The notes: a model not told the origin generated them from the letters alone. Shown: positions 36,071 through 49,925, counted from the stretch's first letter. The stretch: 64,000 nucleotides of DNA from Chimonanthus salicifolius (GCA_013350335.1 CM023534.1:868001-932000); one strand, 5' to 3'. Program-made: numbers and translations.

Positions 36071-37400
36071 CTGTCCATCTAGAATTTCCTAACCGAATGG
36101 GCCCCACCATGGCTTTAACACATCTCTTCCTCCTCAGACCTACCTATCTGCATGAATTGTATCTATATCTAATTTGACCTAAACTGAAGTTAAAAAACTC
36201 ATTAATCTAATATCATGAATTTTCAGCATTAGATAAAATTGAAGTTTTTTAGAGCTTAAAAATCATGACTTCACTTATCCATTTTCTCAAGTACAAATCT
36301 TTCCACATTTGCGCGTTTGGCTCGGGTTTTCAAAATAGGTGGTTTCTCAACTTATTTCTACAAATAAGGTATCAAAATTCATGTATTCTAAATTTTATGA
36401 ACCCTGGGACTGATTTTAAGTAAAAATGGTATACTTTTGAGCTTAAAAAATCGTACCCAAATGATTAAGAAGGAATGCCATTTTTCTTAAATTCTTTGAG
36501 TACAATTTTTTAAGTTCAAAACTATACATTTTTCACTTAAAATTAGTCCAGGAATTCATAAAATTCATAATAGATGAATTTTGATATCTTATTTGTAGAA
36601 ATCGGTCGAGAAACGACCTCGTGTGAAAATCTCACTCCACAACCGACGTATCTTGAATAAGGACATTAATGGATTGTAACCAAAGGAAAAAATTTCGACC
36701 GATACGATATCTTAGATTTTTTATCACGAGATATCTCGACTGATACGATAAGTATCAGTCGTACCATAGGCATATCGGCCGATATGGCCGAGATATCACC
36801 GGTATATATTGGCCAAATATCGATTGATATCTGATTTTATCAGTCTTTTTTTTTTAAAAAAAAAGGCCGCTATCTCAGCCGATATTCTCCCATATCGGAC
36901 CAATATCGGCCCAGATATCAATCGAGATCTCTTTTTTTATTTTATTTTTAATTCAGAAAAATTAAATATAAAATATTGGCCGAGACATCGAAAATATGAG
37001 ATTTTAATCCCTGATTGTAAGTAAGGATAAGTAGTTATTATCATGAGTCAATCACTTGAGATTCAAATTTGACTTCGAAATTTTATTCAAGTTAATAATT
37101 TGAGTAATTTTTTATTTATTTTGAAAGAACTTGATAAAACTAACTCGCTCAAATCAATATCCTATTAAATTGAGTCAATTCAAATTGACTCATTTGAAAT
37201 TTTTCAAAATTTTAAACTATAATCATTATCAATTAAACTTTCCTTAATTTTATTATTTCTCTTCAATTCAATTTAGCCTAAGTTGACACCCATCTACATG
37301 ACATTTTCTGTTAGATGAAACACTAAATAGATTTTTTGAAGATCAAGTACAAATTAATTCAATTTTGAAGTTTCAAAATTAAAATTAAAATGATGTGATG
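36071..37400. repeat. Spacer between units A and B with TATCGG element
   Basis: 36690-36990 is a TATCGGCCGATA-rich element. 36330-36600 contains an inverted pair: aagtatacc/gtatactttt-like words on both sides of ttaagcattcat. No gene. Confidence 0.4.
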
Positions 37401-40165
37401 AAACTTACTTCCAATTAGGGGTCCGAATATCAGCCGATATATCGATATTTCGGTCATATCATATTGGCCGATATTGGTCATTTTTGTAAAAAAGAAAAGA
37501 AGAGAGAAAAATATCTGTTGGTACCAAATTTTAAACCCGTGCTTCCAATAGCTCCAAATCCACATGATTTTGTTCACGCCCCATCTCCCATCCATTAGTA
37601 TGATGCATTAGGAAGACCAGAAGCGGCACTAGACCTGCCTATCTTCACAAATCAGAAAGACTAATATATATAACCCACAATTAGAGAGGGATAGGGAAAG
37701 GTTAGAAAAATGAGAGAGTAGAAAAATGTAGCCATCAGGGGTTGGTGAAGGGTGACTGCTGGCTAGGAGATTCAAGTCGCTGGTGGCTAAAGTGGGGGCC
37801 ACAAGTTGGTGGCTTGAGTGGGGCCCACAGGTAATTAGATAAGTTAAATATAACTCAATTGAATTTATGAAATATGATAAAATTGAGGGGTTAGAGAGAA
37901 GTCAATTTATAAAAATAATATAGATAAATTGATTGAAATAAATAATTAAGAAAATGAAAGATAATAAAAGTAGAATTTGTCCAACAAATGTTTAGTGCCT
38001 TTGACCCAAGTCTTAACTTTTTGGAATAAGCTCAAATTAGCAAGGGGTTGGTGAGAAATTGTCGATTGTGAGTCCATTTCATTTAAATTAATATTTAATT
38101 TTTCATAATTTTACATTAATTTTCTGTCATGTATATTTTATCATAGTTTTCAAATTTATATTCAATTTAATTTAATTACAAAACTCACTTTTTATACGTC
38201 GAAATTATTTATATTTGTTTTTAATACATTTCATACTTAAATTTAAACTTTTACAACTTATCTATTTATTATAATTGTAACTAAGCCCCCAAAGTTTTTC
38301 TAGTCAAATTACGAAAAGATCTCCATCATTTAGAGAAAAGACGTATTTGTCACACTTTGGAGTTTGGACGTTGTAGACACCAGTACACCACAATAGATAA
38401 CTACTTCTATTAAATAAGAAGTTTTGAATGTGGACTTTGACCTTGAAATGGTATTGTATTCGTTTGGATGGAAGATAAAGTAAACATTTGAGGTGAGAAA
38501 AAAAGACACCTACCAACCAAGTCTGACTGAATGCGTCAATGCTGAAAGGAAATTGATGTGTAGATCAATTAAAATATATTATATTATTAATTATAATACA
38601 ATTTATATATTAGTTTTTTTTAACATGGGTATCATCTCCACTCTACGTTGAAGGCGAGACTAATTCTACAATCATGTGTAAACCTCTCAAGCCACACACA
38701 CTAATAAATTGATGAGGAGTGGTCCGAAAGAGTTTGAGCGTAAATCGATGACGCAGTTGGATTTTTTGAATTTTTTTAATAGGATAGATTTTTCACTCAA
38801 AATTTTCAATTCAAATCAAATATTTCAATAGTGAAAAGCTGAAAGGCCTTCTCTCAATTCAATCGATCACTAAAAAAGAAAAGATGAAACCAGATTCATT
38901 AGGATAATTCAGTGGAATCAGATTTATCAACGAAATTGGATGTTCAATCGAATGTCCAAACGAACGTGAAATTATTATTCTAGATGTTTGAATTTAATCA
39001 AAAGCACACAGAGAACTTAAATACAACACTAATTCAAATTGTCAAAAATTAGACTTTCTGAGATCCAATTTGAATGCAGAATTATAATTGTCAGACGCTG
39101 GACTTAAATACAACACTAATTCGAATTGCCAAACACTGATGTTGAGGCCAATTTTACCATACAAGGAGAAGTAATCAACGGTTGACATTGACTCCAAGCT
39201 CATCATCTAAGAATCTAAATTTTATTCTTTTATTATTCATTAGATTGAGAAAGAAGAGCAAATCCTGTGTCAGTTTTTATTGTTTTTCTTCTCTTCGTTG
39301 AATAAGTTCTATAAATCCATGCTTCGACCAAAACATTATAATTCCAAATTTGAGTGAAAATATATTTTGCTTTGAGCAAAGATTTATAGTCTCTCTTTGA
39401 GTCGAGGTGAGTTCTAGTTTATGGTTCTTTAAATTTAATTTGGCTTTGTGTTTGAATTATAATTTAATTATTCATAAAAAATAAATGCAAGACATGAATT
39501 AATTCAGCATGCAAAAAATAATTCTAAATAACTAAATTTAATTCAAAATCATTGCAATTAAATTAATGTGAAATTCTCCATGAAATTATCAATTTTAGAC
39601 TTTTACAATTTTTCACAGGTATGAATTTTAGTCAAAATCAATTTTTAAAATTATTTTGACTATCTTCTTTGAAATATGTAAATGGACAAAATTATTGAAA
39701 TTTAATCAAAAACTTTGGAATATGACCAAATTTCCTGAATTTGAACGAAATTTAAGTAGAAAAATGAAAAATATCGAGATATAATTTTCAAAAAAATACC
39801 AATTTTTATATGTATATTTCACTCCGAGCTAAAAATAATGTAAAAAATTATTGTTTTTATCATTAAAAAAAATGAAGCCATTTTTCTCAAATTGAGTCGC
39901 GTGTCCCACCACTGCTCCCTCACCAACTTTCTGTGGTCTCTCTCTTCTCCCCAAAAATATCCTAATAAATCCCTTAAATAAGCTAGACGCCAGTAGCTTC
40001 ATGTCTTCAACTTAAAAAATTTGAAACATGCACGACGTTTGTTCGGCGCGACCACGCTAAATTGTAGCCCTCTGGCATCCACAAGACCACAACTTTCGCA
40101 AAAACTACTTTAAAAATTAGACAATTGAACAATAATGAGATAATACTTTGTGGGTTGTGATCTTT
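37401..40165. other. AT-rich intergenic spacer, no gene recognised
   Basis: Includes a short TATCGG element (37425-37500), a GC-richer patch (37725-37830), the direct repeat cttaaatacaacactaattc at 39015 and 39102, and otherwise featureless AT-rich DNA. Confidence 0.4.
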
Positions 40166-40169
40166 TCAT

Positions 40170-40665
40170 GGGTATTTTGTGTAACCCGTATGTGATTTAG
40201 GATATTGCCTATTTTACCTTTCCACTATGGTAAAAATCGGCTCATTTACCGGCTCACTAACCGGATCACTGACCCTTCCACTGTGGTATAAATCGACTCA
40301 CTGAAAGGATCACTAATCGGCTCACTGAAATTAAATCATTGAAGTTTATCTAAGTGAAACCGTTTTTTGATATAGAACAGCAAATGACATCACTAACCGG
40401 ATCACTGAAATCGGATCACTAACCCTTCCACTGCGGTATAAATCGGCTCACTGATTGGATCACTGAAAGGATCACTGATCGGCTCACTGAAATTAGATCA
40501 CTACAATTTATCTAAGTGAGACTGTTTTTTCATACAGAATAACAAATGGCATCACTGACCGAATCACTGAATTTTTTTTAAATGCTTACATACGGCAGTG
40601 GAACGGTAAAATGAGCAATACTTTAAAACCCGTGTCTCGTTACACAAAATGCTCATAGAAGGATC
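40170..40665. mobile_element. MITE-like element with GGATCACTGA repeats
   Basis: The ends ggtattttgtgtaac and, complemented, gagcattttgtgtaac are inverted repeats about 50 bp long with mismatches. Inside, a 150-bp unit starting cccttccactg occurs twice (40273, 40423), and the word cggatcactga or cggctcactga occurs more than ten times. Related in style to the MITE at 31495. Confidence 0.55.
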
Positions 40666-40954
40666 GCTACCCTACTTTATCTATTTATGCTTCAGTCTAT
40701 ATTTTTATTTTTTATTTATTTTGTGTATCTATCAAATTTTTATATAAAAAATGTAACCATCAAATGAATTTTAACATTGTTATATTTTTTGAATGGTTGT
40801 AATTTATTTTTATAAAAACTCATTTTAAATATGACTAAAAATGGGAAAGTAGTTTTAAGATTTGATTTGGTAATTTTAAAAGATTTTTATCATATTAGTA
40901 ATTTTATATCTGAGGCATTAATGAGTGCCATTGCGCTATGAAGGATACAGTTAA

Positions 40955-41060
40955 GTAGATCACTTCTTGAAACTTTCATTGCAAACGAAAGAGAAAACTA
41001 AGAAACAGCAGCAGCAGCAGAGCAGAAGAGAAGAAGGAAAAAATGGAGAAGTAGGAAAAA
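40955..41060 (+). promoter_or_regulatory. Damaged core promoter and leader of dehydrin B
   Basis: The TATA position reads ctatgaagg instead of ctataaagg. The leader carries a 17-bp duplication (ggaaaaaatgg twice) that creates a 3-codon upstream frame ATG GAG AAG TAG at 41043-41054, six bases before the main ATG. Confidence 0.65.
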
Positions 41061-41417
41061 ATGGCAGGAATCATCGACAAGATACAACAGAAAGTCCGCG
41101 TGGGAGATGGGGCGGCTCAGGATAAGCACAAGTACGAGCAGGGCCATGTGGGAGGAGTGCAGGGCCACAAACAGACAGGCAAGCAAGGCCAAGAAGGCGG
41201 AATGATGGGCAAGATCGTGGGAGGAGTGCAGGGCCACAAAGAGACAGGCAAACACGGCCAAGAACGAGGAATGATGAGCAAGATCGCGGGAGGAGTGCAG
41301 GGCCACAAAGAGACAGGCAAGCACGGCCAAGAAGGCGGAATGATGGGCAAGATCGTGGGAGGAGTGCAGGGCCACAAAGAGACAGGCAAGCACGGCCAAG
41401 AAGGCGGAATAATGTAG
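41061..41417 (+). pseudogene. Dehydrin B, truncated HIRD11-like copy
   Basis: Starts MAGIIDKIQQKVRVGDG and contains four short 23-residue modules (VGGVQGHKETGKHGQE then GGMMGKI), all without the TLHP end of the K-segment, some altered (ERGMMSKI). The last module ends in a TAG (41415-41417). The sequence after it (AACACCCTCCACCCC...) still encodes NTLHPVGGVQGH in frame to a TGA at 41456-41458, so the TAG is a secondary lesion where GGCAAGATCAAG stood. The intron 41462-41713 remains. Mutated TATA, an upstream ATG and the nonsense codon make it a likely pseudogene. It lacks the S-segment, as in A and C. Confidence 0.8.
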
Positions 41418-41713
41418 AACACCCTCCACCCCGTGGGAGGAGTGCAGGGCCACGAATGAAGGTAATATTTTCATAATATATCGTTTTTCCTTGTTTTCCA
41501 CAATGCTTCTTTAATATTTTTGTGAAAATGGATTCTTTAAAAGTCAAATTTCTGAAAAATATAATTTATTTTTGAAAATAAATACACAAAATAGATATGA
41601 GTAATAATTTTTTGATCCACTAGAAAAGATAACCCTAGGTTTTGAGTCGTACATAAATTGGAATTTGGATTTTACCATTGTCTGATTTTATTTTATTTTA
41701 TTTTTTATTGCAG

Positions 41714-44196
41714 AGAGATGGAAGATGGAGCCTGATATGAAGTATGAAGGCTGGAGTACTAACTTTTTAGTTATTGTGTTCTTCCATCTATATATAATAT
41801 TATGTCCAATAAGCATTGTACTCTACTATTGAGCATACTAATGATGAAGAATGCATTTTCTTTTCCTTAATGATATCTGTATTTATTCTGTTAATTTGGT
41901 AGTCGATTAAATTTAATAGTCTTTTTTTTTTTAAATAATATGGATATCTTCTTTGTACTTTGAAGGTGAAACTACTCTTGTAGACATAAATTTGTCCACA
42001 AGTCTTGTATTAGTGTATCACTCAAGGTTAAGTGAAGTGGAATTCAAGATCTCGGTAACTATCCAGTGTGAGATTGGTACTTAAGTTTTTAACCATCATT
42101 TCAATTGGATTCCTACGTATAAGGGTATATATCTATTTTAATTTATTTTTTTACATATATTGATTGACTACTTACTAATATTACCGAGGTGGATTTTGGT
42201 AAAAAAAAAATAATAATAATAAGAGAAATATATCTGCCGATATACTCTATATAAATGAGTGAAGATTGCAACTTCGCTCGGTCTTGATTCGATAATATAA
42301 ATATATTTTTATCTCACCAGAGACATTAGAGTAGAAAGTTTTTTGCAGATGTAGAAGATTCGTAAGGAACTGAGATTCAGTTTTAATTTGTTAAAATATT
42401 ATATAATTAAATGACAAATGTAACATAAGAAATTTACTATTGCACATGCGTTAGATGTTTTAAGACGTTTGCGTACCTTGATCTTAAAAGATAAAAATAA
42501 TAACGTAAGAAACTTGCTCCAAACCATGTCCAAGGACTTTGAGCTCATCTATGGCAGTGTTGCGACTTTTTAAAAAAATCGGGAACCAATCCTATCAAAT
42601 TGTCGAAATAAATTAATTTTTTACTATTTTTTTGTAATTTTAATTAAAAATAACATTTTAAGCAACTAATCAAAGGACATGATTCAGCCCTAAAAACAAG
42701 AATCTTCTAAATTCTAATACATAATACGAACTTAGATTAAAAAAAAAGGTTCAATGATAAATAACTTTTTTTTATAATTTTATTAAATAAAAAGAAAGAA
42801 GTAACAAGAGGGTGAACTTGGATTCGACTGCCCTCAAACTTCTAATATATGAGTTTTTAAAATAATTTTGTATATCTGTGACATTAGTCTTACTTGAGAT
42901 TTATTAAAGAAATCTTAAAATTTTAATATTAGCAATAATTTAGCAAATTTCAGGGTTCAGAGCAAGTTCTATTAGCAATATCTTAAAATTTTAATTATTA
43001 ATTAAATTACTTAATTATAATTTTATTTCATTAAGTTCAGCTGCCGGGTCAAATTACTTTGAAGTTTGAACTGTTTTAGGTCATTACGTTAGTATATCAT
43101 CGTAATAATATAATATATTGTTATATTTAAATATAAATTAATAAAATTATAAAAGTTATAAATTATATTGTAACAATGACATTATAATAAAAAATAGTGA
43201 AGGAGAAGAAGAAAAAATAAAATAAATGAAAATTTTAATAATTTTAAAAAATTAAATAGTATTCAAATCTGAATATCTTAAACATGAATTTAGATTTAAA
43301 TATCTTAAACTATACGATAGAATACGATTTTTAAAAAATGCTTACTTAGTTTAGACAAATAGTTGTTTTGGTGAGCCCTGACTTGACCATTTACTAAATC
43401 AAATTTTAATACTTTTTAATTTTTATTCTCTAGCTAGTTGATGGTCAAAGAAAGTGCACAAACCAAATGAATTTTGGCTTGTTAATAGTTTACAGACCAT
43501 TTCCCAACAATATTTAATTTCTCTACATTCAAAATAAAAACATTTATAAATGTTATAAATAGGCATACAAAACAAGGCAAGTCTTTGTAAATATTTATAA
43601 ATATATAGGTTATCATTTAGATTTTAGAAGATATTGAAAAGGACTTAATCCTGCACCTTCAATGACTTTTTTACTTAAATTATAAGAAATATATTTATTA
43701 AGAATTTGGTCAGCAGTATAGATGGAATCGGAATTAAATAATAAAGATAAGTTTGTTGAAATTTAGGTCTATGATTTTTTTTTACGAAGATGTTAAGGTT
43801 TCTTAGAGCATTTGACTAAGTTTTGGGACATGTACAAGCTTGTCGATTTATTCATCGAATAATTTTATAGAGAGTTACCTTTTAAAGTGGAGTGAAAATT
43901 GAACTAAAGACTCACACTTCTTGAGTCCAGTTCGAAGCCATTGGTCCAACCACTTTTGGTTCTTGAAAGGTCTATGTTGAGATTGGAGAGTATGAAAATT
44001 CAATTTAAATATTTTTTTTTAGATAAAATCTTAAATTCTATAAAAGTTTAACTATACGTAAGATTCAAGATTAATTCAATAGTGATTGGAAATTAAAATA
44101 AATTTAAATTTGTGTAGATATTCAAATAATAAATAATAGTGGTGTGAGAGTAGAAGAAAGGGTATTCCTTGATTTCAATGGAATGATTCTCAACTG
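41714..44196 (+). repeat. Flank of dehydrin B, homologous to 28730-31095
   Basis: Includes the 3' exon (agagatggaagatgg), then DNA colinear with unit A. It holds about 200 bp (42330-42540) that A lacks and C keeps (50806-51005). Confidence 0.7.
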
Positions 44197-45204
44197 ATGA
44201 TTCCTCTCGAGTTCGAGACTGAATCTGATATTTAAAACCTTGAGTATGCGGCCATTTGCTACTGAGCGAAAGAATACCACAGCCCTTCTCATGAATTTTC
44301 AGACGCAGCATCGTCAGGCTATACAAGCCCATCCAGTTCAATTGCACCTTTTTCAGCCCAAATGTCACTGCTAGTCATATGGGCTTGGCCCTGTTTGCTG
44401 ATCTCTAACGTCTGAATCTGGATAAAGAGCTGTCCTGCTGCTACTCATCTCGCCATGAACAATTCATGTTTGGGAGGATGTATGCCCATATAATCAAATT
44501 TTGATTAATTTAAAAGTACCCTAGTTTAATGAGGCCCCATAACATTGTGAGAAGGGTTCTCAATCAAAGTTTCTTGGTCCATAATTAGTACAAGTAAATG
44601 GGCCAAAGTTTCTATTCATCATGGCCCAAACATTTTCATCATCAGGCCCAGATGTAATTGCAGAGTAAAGAAAAGTTTACGCGCCCAAGTTGAACACACA
44701 TTAAGACCCACTGCATATACATTGTAGGCCAGGAAACACATCAACTCAAAAATATTAAACTGGGTAAGCCTAGAACTTTTGGACCTTTGACATATTTCTG
44801 GCCCATAAAATGTTTGATGGCCCAAGAAACCTTTGTTCAACTAGAGATTAATTTGAAGCCCTAGAAATATTACCTGGCCCAAAAATAGATTTGATCATGT
44901 CTCTTAAACAATAAGCCTAAGTAGGCTCAAGTCTATTTTATGACACATAGTATCAGTCTAAAGACGTCAAGCAATCCATGAACATAAATAATATTTTTGT
45001 TTGTATTATATGGTCTAATCATAAGTGGACCCAAGAATAGTTCATATAGCATATCCAGGCCTATTTACAGATTTTTTTTTTTTTGAATGATGGGTTAGTA
45101 TTCGAGGCCTACTTACAGATTTATGGGCCTATGATGTTTCTTCGACTCTTTAGATTCATCGTGGATCCAATGAACAAAACTGACTGGGCCTTAAAAAAAG
45201 ACAA
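44197..45204 (+). repeat. Unit B deletion junction and post-Vapyrin block
   Basis: At 44195-44201 sequence equivalent to A 31095 joins sequence equivalent to A 35101, sharing only TGA at the joint. The whole Vapyrin gene (about 4.0 kb of unit) is missing. The following GGCCCA-rich block matches 35101-36070. Confidence 0.8.
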
Positions 45205-46308
45205 AGCACGCTCCGGGAAGTTGAAGTGTCTCAATTTCCTTTCCAAAGCTTCCAAGCTGCACACATGTTTCACCAAAAACTGAAAAAATCCTCCTTCATA
45301 ATTATAGTGGTTCATATAAAATAGAGCTCACTTCTTCATTTGTTTGCTTATAATTCCTCCTTAATCCTTTCTTATGTGTTTAATCCTCTCATCTGTGTTT
45401 GAGTTCGTCCACCGATTGCATTGTTTGACTTGTAGCCTTAACGAGTTTTAAGAAGTTGAAATGATAATCTTCATTACATTTTGAGTATATATCTTCAGAT
45501 CTATTACTCCAAATTCATTGGCAATAGAATTCAAGGGTTGGTCTGACAATCAAAAACCACCTTTATCGTTCGATATCGGTGATATATCTTATTGATATAT
45601 ATTAGATATCGGATGAAATTATTACTCGTGAAGAGAACAATGAGACCCTAATCATTTATTTGTCATTAGTAGACTCCTCATCATAGATTGGCGGTTTATA
45701 CCAATCTACGTTAGCAACTGTTTATTGGGCATATTATGAGAGTGGCCACAAATCTGCATACTTTTCATTAATAGAAAATTTCTTAATCAGATAATTTCTT
45801 GTGCATGCCTCTCTTGTTCTTCAAAATAGCATTCTTTTAGATCTTTATTGTTGAATGGATCATACCCTGACCTTTTACATCCTTAGATACATCTCACTTG
45901 GTGACGTTGCTATGAGGTGAAATTCAATAGATTGATAGGATCGATTACTCTAATCACCAATTCAAAGATTGGAGTTTTTTTTTTCAATTCGATTAGTGAT
46001 TCTACGAATCTCTTATTTTAATTTTTAAGATGTATCTTTTAATTTAAAATTCAATAAACACTTGAATTTTAAAAAAATAAATCTAACAATCTTCCAAGTA
46101 ATTACCTTTTGCCATTACGATTAGGATTACTCCACTTTTATAATTGCGCAAGAAATTCCAATAAAAACCACAAAACTCTAAGCTTGAAGTGGACGGTGGA
46201 TGATGTCTTTGTTTTCCCATGTCAATATTAATACAAGAATCTCCACGCGAATCGACAAAGGAGTGCAATAGTTAGGGACATGTGCACGTTGGACCTACAT
46301 TCGTCGAC
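45205..46308. other. Left part of unit C
   Basis: Starts with the 105-bp segment shared with 24165. It contains a TATCGG patch at 45565-45620. 45330-45540 matches 54340-54550, and 46020-46308 matches 55330-55605. No gene. Confidence 0.5.
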
Positions 46309-48439
46309 GACTGCATTTGGATGGGGGTAATTTTTATAGGGGTTACCCTTCAGTAGGAGTCACTCTTGAGTAGAGGTGACTTTTTAAGTGGGATTACCCT
46401 TATCTTGTTTAGTAATTATAGTGGTGAAGTAAAACCTTACCTTAAGGGTAAAAAATCTTATTTGATAAATACAAACAAGGTAACCTAATATATTAATATT
46501 TTTTATTTTAATATAAATATAATTATTAAATAATATTCATGAAGTAAATTATAATAATAAAACTTATAATAATATTATCTAATTTTTATAAATTATTTTT
46601 CATAATTATAATTTAAAATGAACCCTTTGCATTCTAATATTAAAAAAATAAATAAAGAATTTTTTTGATATTACTATTTTAAATCCCAATAAATAAATAA
46701 AAAATATCAACAAATCTCTTCATAAAAATTATAATTATTATTTTTTATATTATATGAATTTAATAAAAATATGAATTCTCATAAAATTATTAATATGTCA
46801 ATTTACCCCTACTCAAGGATAACCCCTGTAAAAATTTACCCCTCCTTCAAATGCATCACGTTGAAAATATTACAGAAATTTTATTTTTAAATTATATAGA
46901 TTTAATAAAATTATTAATTCTCACAAAATTGTTAATATGTGAGTTTACCCCTGCGTACAATTACCCCTACTCAAAGGTAACCCCTGTAAAAATTTACCCC
47001 TCACCCAAATATATCACGTTGAAAATGTTGTACAAATTTTATTTTATATTATATAGATTTATTAAATTTATTAATTCTCATAAAATTGTTAATATGTCAA
47101 TTTACCCCTACTTACAATTACCCCTATTCAAAGGTAACCCCTGTAAAAATTTACCCCTTACCCAAATGCATCACTTTGAAAATGTTGCAGAAATTTTATT
47201 TTTATTATATAGATTTAATAAAATTATTAATTCTCATAAAATTGTTAATATATCAGTTTACTCCTACTTACAATTACCCCTACTCAAGAGTAACCTCTGT
47301 AAAAATTTACCCTTACCCAAATGCATTACATTGAAAATGTTGTAAAATTTTTATTTTTATATTATATAGATTTAATAAAATTATTAATTCTCATAAAATT
47401 ATTAATATGTCAGTTTACCCCTACTCAAAAGTAACCCCTGTAAAAATTTATCCCTCACCTAAATGCATCACGTTGAAAATGTTGTAGAAATTTTATTTTT
47501 ATATTATATAGATTTAATAAAATTATGAATTCTCATAAAATTGTTAATATGTCAGTTTACCCCTATTTACAATTACCCCTACTCAAGGGTAACCCCTGTA
47601 AAAATTTATCCCTCACCCTAATGCATCACGTTGAAAATGTTGACACATTTTTAAAATAATCTTCTAACAGAATAAATTGTTAATTACCCTGAAAGAGATT
47701 ATCATGAACCCCAAACTTTTTCAAAGTTTTGAGACCCTATCGAAAATTCGACAGAATTACCCCTTAAAAATAGAACATTTTGATAAATACGTTTAAAAAA
47801 AATTATTTTTATTTTATATTATATGGATTAAATAAAATTATTAATTATTCTAAATTATTAATATGTCAGGTTATCCCTACTTACAATTACCCCTACTCAA
47901 AGGTAACCCCTGTAAAAAATTATTCCTCATCCAAATGCATTATGTTGAAAATCTATATAATAAAAAAATTATTTGAAATCTATTAAATCTTCAATTATAT
48001 AATATATAATTGAAAAATAAAGGAAGGCACGGAATAAATAGGGGAAATGTTTCCTTAAAAAAAAACACTATTATTATTTTAAATTTCAATAAATGAATAA
48101 AAAAATTCTACATATCTCTTCATAAAAAATATAATTTGTTGTTCGGTGATATGAAATTTATCAAATAGAAATAATTGAGTGCTTTTAAAAAAAATAAAAG
48201 CCAAATACTCACCAAAATAAATAAATAAATATAATGTAAAAAAAAAATCTCATAAAAGAGCAAAAGGGAGGGTAAAGAGGGGTATTTAAGAATGAATATC
48301 CCAAGCCCCATGAGGGTATTCAAAATGGTTGCAAGAGGGTAAAAATTCAAACTTTTACCTTTATCCCTTCATTACCAAACGAGGGTAACAAAGGGTAACG
48401 GGGGGTTATCCCCTCTTACCCCTCATCCAAACGCAGCTC
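46309..48439. mobile_element. PIF/Harbinger-like element with internal 157-bp tandem array
   Basis: Ends GACTGCATTTGGATGG and, complemented, GAGCTGCGTTTGGATG, the same family as 25996 and 56590 but reversed. Between about 46800 and 47650 a unit of about 157 bp (landmark gcatcacgttgaaaatgttg at 46853, 47010, 47168, 47322, 47464, 47622) repeats six times. Unit D has no insert at the matching place (55600-55620). No transposase. The long frames here are products of the tandem repeat. Confidence 0.7.
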
Positions 48440-48584
48440 TTAAGTAACTGAGTGCGCGTTAATGATACCACATCTCGAGAAGAAAATTGAATAACCGACA
48501 TGGATTGATAGTTATATCCCCACCTATAATCAAACAAACCAACCAGAAACTGCAACGTGTCAAAAAGAGATGGTGGCATTCATT

Positions 48585-48975
48585 GTCACAAATCTTATTC
48601 TCAGAATATTAACAACAATTGTTAATAGTGAGATATTTTCAAATTATTAATTTTTTATCAAAAATTTAATAAATTTTTTTTACAGAAAATATATTATTTA
48701 AAAAATAAAAAATATATGAAAAATAAATAATGTGGTCAAATTTTGAAAAAAATAGATGATATTTTAAAAATAAAAAATATATATTTGGTCCAAGAGTTGT
48801 TAACGAAAATTTAATGACAAAATCTTAAATTGTAACTGAAATTTATCATTTTTTGAGAAAAAAATGTATTTTTAATGAGAATTTATCGTTAAAAATGACA
48901 GACACGGTAATCTTAAATTTTTAACGAAAAAAATATTTTATCAATATTTTATAATAAAAATAAAAATATGAAAGA
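48585..48975. repeat. AT-rich insertion in unit C
   Basis: Same family as 24620-24985. It splits the segment gatggtggcatt / aaaggtaaagcc that is continuous in unit D at 55738-55760. Confidence 0.5.
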
Positions 48976-48994
48976 TATTTATTACATTAGTGAC

Positions 48995-49205
48995 GATAAA
49001 GGTAAAGCCTGCGCCTTCAGTTTTGCCGACATCAACTCACTTGTCTCCGTCTTATCCGTTTCGTTCCCAAGCCAAGTTTATCTACAACAGTTCCAACTCC
49101 TACCGACAGAGGGAATCTCAGCTCTACACGTGTCAATACTCTACGCTCTATTTTCTTGGATCACGACGTCAAGCCGCATCGTCCTCACTACCGGACAAAT
49201 ATTGA
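48995..49205 (+). promoter_or_regulatory. Stress-type module of unit C
   Basis: Homologous to 25008-25200. It keeps gccgac, accgac and one acgtgtc (about 49128); the first ABRE-like word is altered to cacttgtc. It lies about 0.8 kb upstream of dehydrin C, the closest spacing of the three copies. Confidence 0.45.
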
Positions 49206-49925
49206 CCGACGGCTATCAAAATTTTATTTTTTAAAATTAAAATTATTTTAATTGTTTTCTTAATTAAATTGATATCAGACTATATCAACTATAGCTATCG
49301 ATCAATATATATATAGAATTTAAAACAACATATCCATGAAAATTTACAACTCTACTTTATAGTGATTATAATTATAATTTTAGATTAATGACACCACTTA
49401 TAAATATCATTAAATCGAGTAAGTATTTTAAAGAGTAAACCATTAGACCAAATAAAATGATGAATGAAGTTAAGGGGTTAAAAATACGGTATCGACTGAT
49501 ATATTGGTGGATACGATATATCGATCGATATATTATTATCGGCCAATATATTAACTGATATTTTTCTCTCTCCTCTTTTTTTAGAAAAACAATCGATATC
49601 GGCTGATACATATCATATCGGCCGATATTCACTAGTTGTAAAACCGTTTTATGTCATATCAACCAATATTTATATTTCTAGATGAATCAATCTATAAATA
49701 CTGTATATATTGATCGATATTTATAATCTTATATAATCAATTATAAATGATAAGATTTTCTTCCTATGTGACACATTAATGAGTACTATTAGCCCCGTGA
49801 AGGGCGAAGTTGAGTGTCTCACTCCTTGCAACGTGCATCGCATTCTAAGTTTAGATCAATGGTTATAATTGAGAATCATGGTGAGATTTTCTTTCTATCT
49901 GACGCATCAACGAGTGCCCTTGCCC
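49206..49925. other. Dehydrin C upstream region with TATCGG element and empty PIF site
   Basis: 49470-49700 is a TATCGGCCGATA-rich element. 49841-49852 (cattctaagttt) is the unoccupied target of the PIF-like insertions in A and D. Confidence 0.65.

Noticed and set aside
46851..47345. 164-aa frame with repeating NYPYSKVTPVK
   Set aside because: Open only because a 157-bp AT-rich tandem unit repeats inside a PIF-like element; no family resemblance.
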